Source: a virus. From it: a stretch of 42,895 nucleotides of DNA. The position numbers and the translations under genes were made by a program. The notes below the pieces were generated by a model, which worked only from the letters and a program-made list of their open reading frames with translations, ran no database searches and was not told where the DNA came from. The stretch covers positions 1 through 42,895 of IMG/VR virus record IMGVR_UViG_3300033064_001110; one strand, written 5' to 3'. Shown piece after piece: positions 6,402-14,800 of this stretch; the stretch's first letter is position 1, and each line of letters starts with the position of its first letter.

Positions 6402-6669
6402 CTTGTTTCATCGCGTCATTGTATATGCTGGGACCGTCACCCACTTCCACCCGCGCAAGCTCAATCTTGAATTCTTCCGGGCCGTGCTCTTCAATGAAGA
6501 TGTCTATCAAATGGAATAGGAGCTTGATACGGAAGCTTAAAGAGTAGTTCTGATCATTGGTGATGTACTTGACCCAGCGCATTGAAGAGTGCAGGGCTTT
6601 GGCAAATTGCCGCTTGGATTCGTAACCTAGCTTGATGCGGATTTGTTCTATTTTAACCTGTGGTTCCAT
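6376..6669 (-). CDS. Small putative helix-turn-helix protein
   Basis: In this 97-residue protein, residues 7-37 (IEQIRIKLGYESKRQFAKAL, then a turn and SSMRWVKYITND) resemble a Cro/CI-type helix-turn-helix, with the LGYESKRQFAKAL part matching the first two helices. A helical, partly hydrophobic middle (IKLLFHLIDIFIEEHG) may dimerise. AGGAGG lies 11 bases before ATG 6669, slightly long. A regulator of the adjacent promoter at 6373-6401 is plausible, but there is no second gene forming a lysogeny switch. The assignment is tentative. Confidence 0.5.
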   Translation of the reverse strand: MEPQVKIEQIRIKLGYESKRQFAKALHSSMRWVKYITNDQNYSLSFRIKLLFHLIDIFIEEHGPEEFKIELARVEVGDGPSIYNDAMKQVDKTKEQE

Positions 6670-6704
6670 CTGTGTCTCTTCCTCCTGTGCTGCCCCATGT
6701 GGAG

Positions 6705-7004
6705 CTATCCTTGTTTGTCCATTTCCTTTTTCATATCTTCAACTGCCTTATCATCGAACATATCCCGAAACCACGCCATCGGTGCATTCTCATCAATCCA
6801 CTTGAGAGCGATTGGGCGAAGTTGAATAGTCCAAAGTATGTACATGTTGTCGGGATATCCCCCTTCGTCCCGGTCCCATGTGATGTCATAATCGGGGACA
6901 AGATTGTCAATCTCTGGAATAGCGAGATCCATTACAACTACCGCCTGATCTGGCAACATTCCATTATTTTCTAGATATTGTTCAAGTCTTTCTCGGGCAT
7001 TCAT
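6705..7004 (-). CDS. Hypothetical 99-residue acidic protein
   Basis: AAAGGATAAGAAG precedes the ATG at 7004. The protein is acidic, with an N-terminal helix (NARERLEQYLENNG), a central aromatic stretch and a C-terminal Asp/Lys-rich helix. No domain is recognised. A UUCG hairpin lies in the leader between this gene and the upstream repeat-protein gene. Confidence 0.6.
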   Translation of the reverse strand: MNARERLEQYLENNGMLPDQAVVVMDLAIPEIDNLVPDYDITWDRDEGGYPDNMYILWTIQLRPIALKWIDENAPMAWFRDMFDDKAVEDMKKEMDKQG

Positions 7005-7026
7005 CTTCTTATCCTTTCGCTGTGCT

Positions 7027-7040
7027 GCCCCCGAAGGGGC
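7027..7040 (-). other. UUCG tetraloop hairpin in the intercistronic leader
   Basis: The minus strand reads GCCCC-TTCG-GGGGC with a C(UUCG)G closing pair, an exceptionally stable RNA tetraloop. It sits 7 bases after the stop of the beta-helix repeat gene and about 20 bases before the ribosome site of the next gene. No U tract follows, so I favour mRNA stabilisation or processing over termination. Confidence 0.6.
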
Positions 7041-7046
7041 GGGGGG

Positions 7047-7499
7047 TTAGACTTTTTCACCAAAGATAGTATCCATCAGCATATTGAGAGTATCAACACA
7101 ATCAGGAGCATCACTATCAAGCCGCGTAAGTTCTTCGTTGCTCATGTTGCGCCACTCTTCGATGGTGAACACCTTGCAGCCTATCATCATGTGACTGTCT
7201 GATACCGTGATTGACCAAGGCAGTAGGCCAGATATCACAAGCGTTTCTTTTGTGGCTTCGGCAGATCCAGACACGCTGGCATATCCAAACACGCGGGCAG
7301 ATCCAGACACGCTGGCAGATTCAAACACGCTGGCAGATCCAAACACGCTGGCATATCCAGACACGCTGGCAGATCCAGACACGCGGGCAGATCCAGACAC
7401 GCGGGCAGATTCTGCTACCCATCCGCCTTTTGAACCATCTGGATTTTTGTGTCGATGTGCTTCTACTTCTCCATTGCCATCATTGAAATTATGTTTCAT
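7047..7499 (-). CDS. Hexapeptide-repeat (left-handed beta-helix) protein
   Basis: In this 150-residue protein, residues of about 28-79 consist of six-residue steps of the type ARVSGS, ASVSGY, ASVFGS, the signature of a left-handed parallel beta-helix as in LpxA-type and many phage hexapeptide-repeat proteins. The flanks are non-repetitive: a polar N-terminus (HNFNDGNGEVEAHRHKNPDG) and a C-terminal 70-residue domain. No acyltransferase catalytic residue is evident. AGGAGAGGGAGACAG lies before ATG 7499. It is the first gene after a near-consensus promoter. Function is unknown; similar short repeat proteins are common in phage early regions. Confidence 0.7.
   Translation of the reverse strand: MKHNFNDGNGEVEAHRHKNPDGSKGGWVAESARVSGSARVSGSASVSGYASVFGSASVFESASVSGSARVFGYASVSGSAEATKETLVISGLLPWSITVSDSHMMIGCKVFTIEEWRNMSNEELTRLDSDAPDCVDTLNMLMDTIFGEKV
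7261..7404. repeat. Eight tandem 18-bp units inside the beta-helix gene
   Basis: Eight units of the form GCAGATCCAGACACGCTG follow one another without gaps, differing at only a few positions (A/T at 4, C/T at 7, G/A at 10, T/G at 17). Each unit encodes two hexapeptide rungs. A ninth, decayed unit begins at 7405. Near-identity at DNA level implies recent expansion or homogenisation and potential length variation. Confidence 0.9.
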
Positions 7500-7539
7500 C
7501 TGTCTCCCTCTCCTAAGTTTTCATTGTTCAACTGTCCTT

Positions 7540-7568
7540 AGTATATGCATTTTATGCCCCCTTGTCAA
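7540..7568 (-). promoter_or_regulatory. Strong sigma70-type promoter downstream of the lysis genes
   Basis: TTGACA (7563-7568) and TATACT (7540-7545) on the minus strand are 17 bp apart. An inverted repeat, GCAT-AAA-ATGC, sits in the spacer and could be an operator. A run of seven Ts on the minus strand lies just upstream of the -35 box, after the stop of the lipoprotein gene, but has only a weak 4-bp stem before it, so termination of late transcription here is uncertain. The remaining gap (7500-7620) holds no gene. Confidence 0.85.
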
Positions 7569-7620
7569 CAAAAAAACGCTATTTATTTACGATTATATGT
7601 AGCCTGTTGTTATTGCTTGG

Positions 7621-8034
7621 TTATTCGGTGGGGATTGGGATGCCTAATATCTCTATATCAACATCTTTATCACGTCCCTCTACTTCAATCAACTGCATCC
7701 CTTGGAAGTTGGCTTGACATATCCAGTCAGTAAAAACACTCTTGACTAAATTATTGCTCACAGTAGAGCATGATACGTTCATGGTGTACCAGCGCAAGTC
7801 CTCATCCTGCCAGATGATATCCGTCTCAAGTGCCGCGGCTAGACGAAGGATATCCGCTGTGCCTGGTACGGGCTTCCCTGGTATCAGGGAACTGATGGAA
7901 TCTGGCATGGAAACACAGCTTGTCAGCATGATGATAAGCAGGACAGCCGGTCCACCCTTTTTAAACAGTTTGCCGATAGCGTTAATCAGCATAGAGATAG
8001 CCGTGATAATCTTTGCAATGCCTTTAGGTTTCAT
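7621..8034 (-). CDS. Putative lipoprotein in the lysis cassette (spanin-like position)
   Basis: This 137-residue protein begins with a basic, amphipathic 27-residue stretch, then a hydrophobic span (PAVLLIIMLTSC) that ends in a lipobox-like LTSC with the Cys near residue 40. The mature part is soluble and acidic. AAGGAGG fits the second of two adjacent ATGs (8034) better than the first (8037). It follows a holin-like and an endolysin gene, where phages of diderm hosts place their spanins. No coiled-coil partner or C-terminal membrane span is present, so it is not a typical Rz/Rz1 pair or unimolecular spanin. The stop at 7621 lies before a promoter gap. Confidence 0.55.
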   Translation of the reverse strand: MKPKGIAKIITAISMLINAIGKLFKKGGPAVLLIIMLTSCVSMPDSISSLIPGKPVPGTADILRLAAALETDIIWQDEDLRWYTMNVSCSTVSNNLVKSVFTDWICQANFQGMQLIEVEGRDKDVDIEILGIPIPTE

Positions 8035-8464
8035 CATGCCTCCTTAGTATAAAGTCTACACTCTTCTTTACAGCTACCTTAACGCGCCTGTGTGGCCTCA
8101 TATCCCATCTAGCCTTGTTACCCCTCACGTCAACATGGATGCGGTTGTAATAGCGGCCTATGCCACCCTCTCGAAAGTCATCTATCATGCAGGCTCTAGC
8201 GAACATATCAGATTCTTTCATGCCTTTTATTTTGATATCTACACCATCACAATAGGGCGGGGTATGTCTACTATTGGGGGATGCATTCTTTACAGTGGCG
8301 TTATGCGCCTTGCATCTCAAGGGGCCACTAATGGTAATGGGTCGGCCTGCTATTTCCCTTAGCCCTTCTAAGGCTGCTACAAGCTTAGTACTAGGGACAT
8401 TGAGACCACAGCCGCACTTGCAAACAAATTCCCAGTGACTAAAATGTTGGCTAAGATCACCCAT
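8024..8464 (-). CDS. Endolysin, M15-type zinc peptidase
   Basis: This 146-residue protein matches the small peptidase M15 (VanY-like, Peptidase_M15_3) family across its length. It starts with SQHFSHWEFVCKCGCG, typical of the group. Zinc ligands are predicted as H67 in SRHTPP, D76 in GVDIK and H110 in RIHVDVR, and SGPLRC near residue 46 is the conserved substrate loop. Family members cut peptide bonds in peptidoglycan stems. There is no signal peptide, so export would depend on the holin-like protein encoded just upstream. It overlaps both neighbours (8 and 11 bp). AAGGA lies 9 bases before ATG 8464. Confidence 0.85.
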   Translation of the reverse strand: MGDLSQHFSHWEFVCKCGCGLNVPSTKLVAALEGLREIAGRPITISGPLRCKAHNATVKNASPNSRHTPPYCDGVDIKIKGMKESDMFARACMIDDFREGGIGRYYNRIHVDVRGNKARWDMRPHRRVKVAVKKSVDFILRRHDET

Positions 8465-8810
8465 CTTTCATGTCCTTTTCCATATCACCCTTTACAAGCT
8501 GACCTATCTTATTGATGCTCTCCTGTGATTCTCCATTAAATATCGGCGCATTCTCTAAGTTCTCCACTCGCTTATCTAGTCCTAACATGTGCTCAGACTG
8601 TACTGCACAAGTCAGATTGAGGGCTACTAGGGTTTCCTTGATGGAGCCAATGTCATCTCCTATCTTGTCAACTGATGCCATGTATTTCTTGGCTTTCGAA
8701 TAAACAATGTAGACACCAAGGCCAAGTGCCCCTCCACCTCCGCCGACACCACCCAGCACTTGATAGAGTAGGCTTGATATTTCCTTGGCCGCTTGAACTT
8801 CGGGTTGCAT
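8457..8810 (-). CDS. Holin-like single-span membrane protein
   Basis: This 117-residue protein has one predicted membrane span near residues 16-38, unusual for its glycine run (LGGVGGGGGALGLGVYIVY), followed by a basic KAKKY and a long amphipathic, coiled-coil-like domain. The membrane anchor plus helical cytoplasmic or periplasmic domain resembles XhlA-type lysis proteins with the order reversed. It sits directly before the endolysin, overlapping it. GAGGAATC precedes ATG 8810. Holin action is inferred from position and size; a second holin is not seen. Confidence 0.55.
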   Translation of the reverse strand: MQPEVQAAKEISSLLYQVLGGVGGGGGALGLGVYIVYSKAKKYMASVDKIGDDIGSIKETLVALNLTCAVQSEHMLGLDKRVENLENAPIFNGESQESINKIGQLVKGDMEKDMKDG

Positions 8811-8816
8811 GATTCC

Positions 8817-9641
8817 TCACTTGGGGATGGTGGTTAAGACTAGACCGGGGTAGGTAGTTATTGCATCGGTTGGGTTATCCATTACTTTTCCGCCTGAGTC
8901 TTCCTGTAAAAACCATAGCACAAGATATCCAGGTTGACCATTCTTTCCCATCTCTATTCGTTTGTTTCGGATATCCTTATCAGAGTCTAAATCAATCTGC
9001 ATTTCTACAAGCGCATATGCTGCAGGATTTGTGCCCGTGTCGCTCTCTATATCAGACGTTGCAATTTCCCTTGTAAAATCCCAGTCTTCATATAGAGACA
9101 TTTTAAATGATGTGTCCGTGTTGGCATCCCCGCTTTTAATTGCTAGTCTCATTCGAATATATGGTGAATAGATTCCAGGGAAAACAACTATCTTCTGAGA
9201 TGGCACAAAGTCAAGTTGATAGAATCCAGATGCTGCCACAAGTTCGGGAGTCTCTCCCCACATATGCCGGGGTTGTAACATTGGCAAGGGTTGAAAACCA
9301 TCAGGTTCCACGTCTCCTTGAAAATAATCATCTATATCGGCCAATACTATTTCTGTGCCGTCTGGCTCAAACATACATCCCCTTGGGTATGTATCGGCCC
9401 ACCTGAGATAAGCACCCGTCGGGCGCTTGCTATTCCCTGCCCAATCTTTTCCGATATGATTAAAAGCATACATGCCCGCTGGCTGTGGTCCATCATCGAA
9501 AGGCGATGCGTTGTTATATGCATATGCCAACCAATAAGCGTTTGAATACAGATTCTGCATGGATGCCGAATATGCATCCATACCGACTGACCATAGTCGC
9601 TCATCTTGTGCGGCAAAATCTGTGGGGATAATGTTTGACAT
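8817..9641 (-). CDS. Putative tail fibre or receptor-binding region protein
   Basis: This 274-residue protein is rich in aromatic residues and beta-strand patterns, typical of phage tip and fibre proteins. An N-terminal helical segment (ERLWSVGMDAYSASMQNLYS) may attach to the tail, and the C-terminal half forms a beta-domain. It is the last structural gene before lysis and starts next to the divergent lipoprotein gene. AACAGGATATCA precedes ATG 9641. No catalytic motif is seen. A receptor-binding role is inferred from position. Confidence 0.5.
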   Translation of the reverse strand: MSNIIPTDFAAQDERLWSVGMDAYSASMQNLYSNAYWLAYAYNNASPFDDGPQPAGMYAFNHIGKDWAGNSKRPTGAYLRWADTYPRGCMFEPDGTEIVLADIDDYFQGDVEPDGFQPLPMLQPRHMWGETPELVAASGFYQLDFVPSQKIVVFPGIYSPYIRMRLAIKSGDANTDTSFKMSLYEDWDFTREIATSDIESDTGTNPAAYALVEMQIDLDSDKDIRNKRIEMGKNGQPGYLVLWFLQEDSGGKVMDNPTDAITTYPGLVLTTIPK

Positions 9642-9663
9642 TGATATCCTGTTCTGCTAGCCT
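9635..9663 (+). promoter_or_regulatory. Candidate plus-strand promoter for the lipoprotein gene
   Basis: TTGACA (9635-9640) is followed after 17 bp by TAGCCT (9658-9663), preceded by TG one base upstream as in extended -10 promoters. The -10 box itself is poor. An alternative is TTGTGC (9606-9611) with GATAAT (9627-9632) at 15 bp. One of these could give the only plus-strand gene its own transcript. Confidence 0.35.
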
Positions 9664-9682
9664 TTTAATCAGGAGGTGGCCC

Positions 9683-9985
9683 ATGAAACTTTTAATTACA
9701 TTGATTATCTTGGTTACTGGATGCGGCACAGTCTCTCTCGATGGAGACAATCTAACAGACTGCGACACGGGAAATACTATTTATTACTCTGTTGACAGGG
9801 GAGTTGGCGCATACTGTCTCGGATCAACAAAGATGTCCGTACTTGAAGATGGTTCATATCAATGCTATTGGCCATGTGCTAGAGATAGAAATGCTCCTGA
9901 TCCCGAAAGGTGCCAACATATAACAGTAACATTCGTTAATGCCCGTCTTGATGATAGTATTATTGAGTATTCCCCCGGCTGTTAA
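9683..9985 (+). CDS. Small disulfide-rich lipoprotein, likely moron (the only plus-strand gene)
   Basis: This 100-residue protein has a classic lipoprotein signal: KLLITLIILVTGC with the acylated Cys at residue 14. The mature part has six further cysteines (27, 45, 61, 65, 77, 100), enough for three disulfides, so it should fold outside the cytoplasm. AGGAGGTGG is at perfect spacing to ATG 9683. It is inserted opposite to all other genes, and its TAA overlaps the TAA of the neighbouring tail gene (TTAA). Known parallels are small phage lipoproteins that block receptors or DNA entry, such as T5 Llp, encoded next to the receptor-binding gene. Exclusion or host-surface change is therefore a reasonable hypothesis, not a demonstrated one. 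Confidence 0.8.
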   Translation: MKLLITLIILVTGCGTVSLDGDNLTDCDTGNTIYYSVDRGVGAYCLGSTKMSVLEDGSYQCYWPCARDRNAPDPERCQHITVTFVNARLDDSIIEYSPGC

Positions 9986-11043
9986 TATTCAATGCCAGCC
10001 CAAACAGCAGGGTGTGGAATATCATTGTCAGGATCATGAAACCAGAGTATAGCATTGTCTTCATTTCTGTCTTCTTGAACTATATCAGGATGTGTTTGAA
10101 CAACAGCCGCTTCAATAACAAAATGAAGTACCGCCCTTGCCGCATGTGTTGATGGTATTTCCCATTCTAATTCGTACCATTTAAACTCACCTGCATCTTT
10201 GCTTTCCGATGCGGGTATCGGAATAGACTTACCCTCATCATATCCACCTGCATTTGTTTCTGATAGGTGAACATTCCAAAGCTCTCTATTTGAACTGGTG
10301 ACTGTTTCAACTTTGACATTTTCTGTATTTATAACATCAACAGTTGCACACATCTGAAGCCTTACTAATACTCTTTTTGCATCACCATATGCAGGAACAT
10401 CTAATGAAAAGCACCTGAAGAAATGTGCATCATCATCTCCAAGGCTATTTGCTATAATGCTCATATTGCAATAATGGTAAAAATCATCCGTCGAAAAAAT
10501 AGGCACGGGTGATGACATCGGGTTATATAACATAACGGTTGAAGCACCAGCCGCATCTATTGTAAAAGGTGCAATTAGATATTTATGGTCCCATCCTTTA
10601 ATGGTTATATATGTCCTTTCATCATTAGTGCCATCAAGTGTTAAAAGAACATCTGTACCAACCCACCAAGTAGAGCCACCAAGTGCATCAATAGCCTCCG
10701 TTGATCTATTGACTATTGCGTTATCTCCAAGTGTTCCAGAAAAACTAGACTGGGTTAATGGCGCAACTGCGACTCGCCTATTTATTGCTCCGGTTCCTGC
10801 ACCCGGAAGATATGGGCTAATCACAGATCCAATAACAGTACCAGACACAAGCGGTATATCCGGTCCTAAGTTGTCTCCATGATCATGACCAGATACCGCG
10901 CCAGAACCAGCCCAGTCAACACCATCGGCGCTTCGCTTTATCCAGTTGACCGACTCTGCAACTTGTGCAACTTCAGGTCCAATGATTCCGCCAAAGAATT
11001 CACTTGTCGCAATATCATAGAATGTAGCTTCATCAGCAGCCAT
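9982..11043 (-). CDS. Putative tail tip or fibre protein with a GHDH motif
   Basis: This 353-residue protein has an N-terminal helical segment (AQVAESVNWIKRSADGVDW), then VSGHDHGDN near residue 51, a metal-binding style motif common in phage tail proteins, and a large beta-rich remainder. The upstream gene product has a matching N-terminal arrangement with VTGHRHARSDD, so the two are probably divergent relatives in the anchoring region. ATG 11043 overlaps the upstream stop (TAATG). It converges on the lipoprotein gene. The exact tail position is unknown. Confidence 0.5.
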   Translation of the reverse strand: MAADEATFYDIATSEFFGGIIGPEVAQVAESVNWIKRSADGVDWAGSGAVSGHDHGDNLGPDIPLVSGTVIGSVISPYLPGAGTGAINRRVAVAPLTQSSFSGTLGDNAIVNRSTEAIDALGGSTWWVGTDVLLTLDGTNDERTYITIKGWDHKYLIAPFTIDAAGASTVMLYNPMSSPVPIFSTDDFYHYCNMSIIANSLGDDDAHFFRCFSLDVPAYGDAKRVLVRLQMCATVDVINTENVKVETVTSSNRELWNVHLSETNAGGYDEGKSIPIPASESKDAGEFKWYELEWEIPSTHAARAVLHFVIEAAVVQTHPDIVQEDRNEDNAILWFHDPDNDIPHPAVWAGIEY

Positions 11044-11819
11044 TAGTAATCCGTTCTCATGCTGGCAACGTTGTTCGTGTAGCTAATTCCTGTTTGATCA
11101 GAGTCCCAATGTTCAGACCATCCATCAGCAGAGTGCAATCTTACTGTGCCTGATCCAGCTGGTATGGTTATTGTAAAGTAGAAGTCACACCATCCAGTCA
11201 ATCCGGCAACATCTGAGATGTCTATAATAAGATTAGACCATTCGGTCTGTCCTGCTTCTAGTGCTGTCGGATCTGGAGGTGGCGGTGTAGGAGTTGCTTC
11301 TGATACTGTCACACCATCCCCATCAAGGGTTGCCGTCAATGTCACCGTATCATCCCACTGATTATCAACCCATATGGAAGGACACACAAACTTTTCACAG
11401 TCTTGTACTATGAAAACAGATACCTTTGAAACTTCATATTTTGCCACTACATTGTACCCATATTTTCCATCGGCTATTACCACTAAACCAAGAGAATTTG
11501 TTCTCCAATAAACAGCTTGCGGCAGACCACCCCACGATGCTGAATAGCTATTCTTTAACATCCAATTTCCGACATGGGTGTTGTTCACCCTGTCAATATG
11601 CTCGCTATCATCAGACCTTGCATGTCTATGGCCTGTAACCGACTGGGATTGATTGGGTGAAATGTCATCATCTGCCAGATGTTCCCAGTATGTATGATTG
11701 GCTTCCGCCATTCGATACACCATGTCAGCAGATAAAGGATCATCTGCATCAACCTCAATGCTATCGATAGGCATCAGGTTATCAACGTCTGACTTAATCG
11801 GGTAAGTTGGTCCTGACAT
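11043..11819 (-). CDS. Putative tail tip or fibre protein with a GHRH motif
   Basis: In this 258-residue protein, an N-terminal helix (VYRMAEANHTYWEHLADD) leads into SVTGHRHARSDD, parallel to the neighbouring 353-residue protein. Beta-rich sequence follows, with a proline run (TPTPPPPDP near residue 180) acting as a hinge before a C-terminal beta-sandwich-like domain. ATG 11819 overlaps the stop of the large tail gene. Two cysteines near 140-146 may be structural. It is likely part of the tail tip complex. Confidence 0.5.
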   Translation of the reverse strand: MSGPTYPIKSDVDNLMPIDSIEVDADDPLSADMVYRMAEANHTYWEHLADDDISPNQSQSVTGHRHARSDDSEHIDRVNNTHVGNWMLKNSYSASWGGLPQAVYWRTNSLGLVVIADGKYGYNVVAKYEVSKVSVFIVQDCEKFVCPSIWVDNQWDDTVTLTATLDGDGVTVSEATPTPPPPDPTALEAGQTEWSNLIIDISDVAGLTGWCDFYFTITIPAGSGTVRLHSADGWSEHWDSDQTGISYTNNVASMRTDY

Positions 11820-14800
11820 TATCCCACCATCGGCACGTAATCATGCCCGTCATCGTCTGCCGCTCCAAGCTTTCCGCTTGAGTCGGCAATATAAGCGAAG
11901 TCCTGTAAGTCAACCGCTCCGACAGTATCGTATGCGGCTGCAACTAGAATATCGTTAGCGGCCGGGGCCGTACCGGGTGCGCCTGCAAGTCCTAGCGTTG
12001 CGCTCCCACCGGCCCACTGCGGTATAGCAGATCCATCAAGCGTAATTGCAATCGGTCCACCTGATATTCTACCCGCTACAACCTGTTTTACCAACATCGA
12101 ATCACTTGGACTTAGAATATCTGGCAGTTCCAATCCGTTGACTTGGTTCCACCAATCATTCTGGGAGATTGTTATCTGCGGCACTCCTGCATTATAGGAT
12201 GTAACCTTTGCTGAAAAGTTCCAGCCGGGGAAGTTGCCCGTTGGCTGTGGCGAAAGTCTAAGTTCTGCTGTTTTATTTTCAAGGTTCTTTCTATATTCGA
12301 CTACCGAGAAGTTAGCAGACAGACCTCGCGTGCCATCACCTATCGGCAATTGGCTATGAACCAATGAAACCCGATCACCAATCTTTACATCCTCTACATT
12401 ATCCAATGCAGTTGCAAGCCTGACTTGATATAGAAACCTGCTGAATCTGGTAGTGATATCAGTTGATAGCATAACCAACCAAGTATCAAAGTCCGAAAAC
12501 TCCCTGACTGAAGATGTCGAACCATAGTAGTATCCAGCATCAAGACTAGCTACAGATTCAGCAGCTTGAAAGAACCTATTCTTTTCTTGGCTGTTGTTTA
12601 GAATAAGTTTGTTTTCAAACTCACTTGAACCCGGTCTTTTTCCAAGGTCAACGATCATCCTCTGTACTCTGGCATCCTCTACCCATTCTATGGTGGGAGG
12701 GTTGCTGGCCAGCAGATCATTTTCAACTAATGTATGTTCTGCGTTTTGATGCTTGAGAATAACCGCAAATCGGTTGATTGCAATCTTACCGTCATTATCC
12801 ACATATAGAAATGCGTTCAAAGGTTTGACTATATTGGTACAGACATCACGGTATGATTCATCTGCACCCGATATGGCTAGGAAGGAATGGTTCGCATTCG
12901 TCGGAGTGCGCCATTGTATTTCCTCGAATGATGCCTTGTTTACTATATCTTCTGGAATGAACAGCGAAACATCTGGTAGGGTTTCCATAGTCCATATGAT
13001 ATCATTGTCATCGATGCCTAGCAGCCCCGCTAACCACTCGAAAGGCGTTAGGGGTGTCAGTATATCATTTGCGTCGATAAAGTCGCTACAGGCTATCTCT
13101 GCAATCCCTGAGCCTGTACTGTGGCTTTCTTTCTCGGTGCCAAATTGACCACGTACACAATCAGTTAAACGGGGTACAGATATCTTGGTTACTGCTGCAC
13201 CTGCAACATGGGTTGCGGCTGTCGTTCCCATGCATGCACGAGTGCATCCCGTAAAGCCATCATACCATGAAGTTCCACCCAAAAGCCTACCAAGATAAAT
13301 AACTTCTGAGCCAACCTCGATAAAGTCACCTTCAGCGAATCCGGTTGTATCATCGAGGTAGACTTCCTCTTGTGTTACTGAATCAATACCCTGTCCAGCA
13401 TCAAGAGTATCACTTGCGGCATCGCCCTCATCTACTTCGCCATATGAAATTATCTCATCATCAATTTGTACATAGTCGGAGTTTCCGAAGTCTTCAGCAC
13501 CTTGAAGATTAAGAAAAGCTGTCTCAAGCGGGATGTCAACAGACATTGATCCGATACCTGTTGATATTGGATCTGGCAATTCAATGGTTTTTACTCGGTG
13601 GTATCCTGGTCCCTCCGGTCCACTGTAATAATCTTCTTCAAGATCAAATCCCAGCCTAGGCAATGCATCATTTGTATCACCATGAATAAACCATACTTCG
13701 GGAGCGTATCCAATAACAAACGAAATTTTGTAATCTTCAGATACGGTTGCCTTTTCAATGTTTAGGCTTGCTCTATCATTATTCGCAGTTGACCAATTGT
13801 CAAAGGCTTCATTACATGCCCTATGAAACTCAAAAGCGATATGACCGGCCTGTGGGTTTTCATTTGGTTCGGTATCATAGATTCCTGGTTTTAGCCTAAC
13901 ATCAACGCTTCTATTTGATCCAAGGTGATCATATGCCCATGCCACGGAGAATAAAGTGTCGCCCGTATCTTTACCATTCTTCTGTTTCTCTGAAAGCACA
14001 AACTGTTTAGCCACTTGACCTGCAGTGAGGATCCCGGCAAACGTAGAATCCAGCGCCGATAAAGTACCCTCTACAAATACATCATAAGTCGCAAGGTTGT
14101 TTCCCGGAGTCCACTGGCTTATGATCCCACCGTAAATGATGTTACCCGATAAGTCCTGTACCTGTAGCCACCTACCCCGGAGATTCGGCATATAGTCGTA
14201 GAAGGTCGTACCATCGTCATGTGGCCTAGCTTGGGTGTTATTCTGGCCTCTGGATACTCCTGTTAGTTGATCCGCTGCCTTGCCTGACCATGTAACGCAT
14301 TCCCTGTCTAACCAGCCTGTACCATTACTATCAAATTCATCACCATCAACTAAGTCTATTGTGTTCTGGCTGTCAGTTATGGCACCGTCAAGGGTAGTCG
14401 TATTCTCAACCTGGTTAGGTTCAAAGTTCTCTGTGATCCAATTGTCAATATCAACCAACACAAGATCAAGCGAATCATCTTGGGTGACCCCATCCCTCAT
14501 GTCTAGGGATTGGCTAACCCCTTCAGGGAAAGCATTCTGGTCTAAGTACCAATAAGGTATTTCATTCTCCGCCCCCTCAATCACAATCGAGAAAGGCTCA
14601 TGGGATGCGCTCTGCTCCCTGAAGTAGACGGCACCTAGAGCAGCATCTATCCCCGCTTCTGTGCTCTCAAGGAAGTATGCGCCATCAGGAGCGTTCAATT
14701 TGAATTCTAGGTAGTCTGCATCGGTATCCGGTCTTTTCGCGCTTACAAGGGATGTGGTATCCGCTACCCATGCCGCCCCATTCCAATACTTTGTATCCCA

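Noticed and set aside
7261-7404. CRISPR-like array
   Set aside because: The units are contiguous with no unique spacers and are in frame with the beta-helix protein.
7207-7602. Plus-strand frame with regular repeats in the 18-bp array
   Set aside because: It is a shadow of the hexapeptide repeats and runs through the promoter at 7540-7568.
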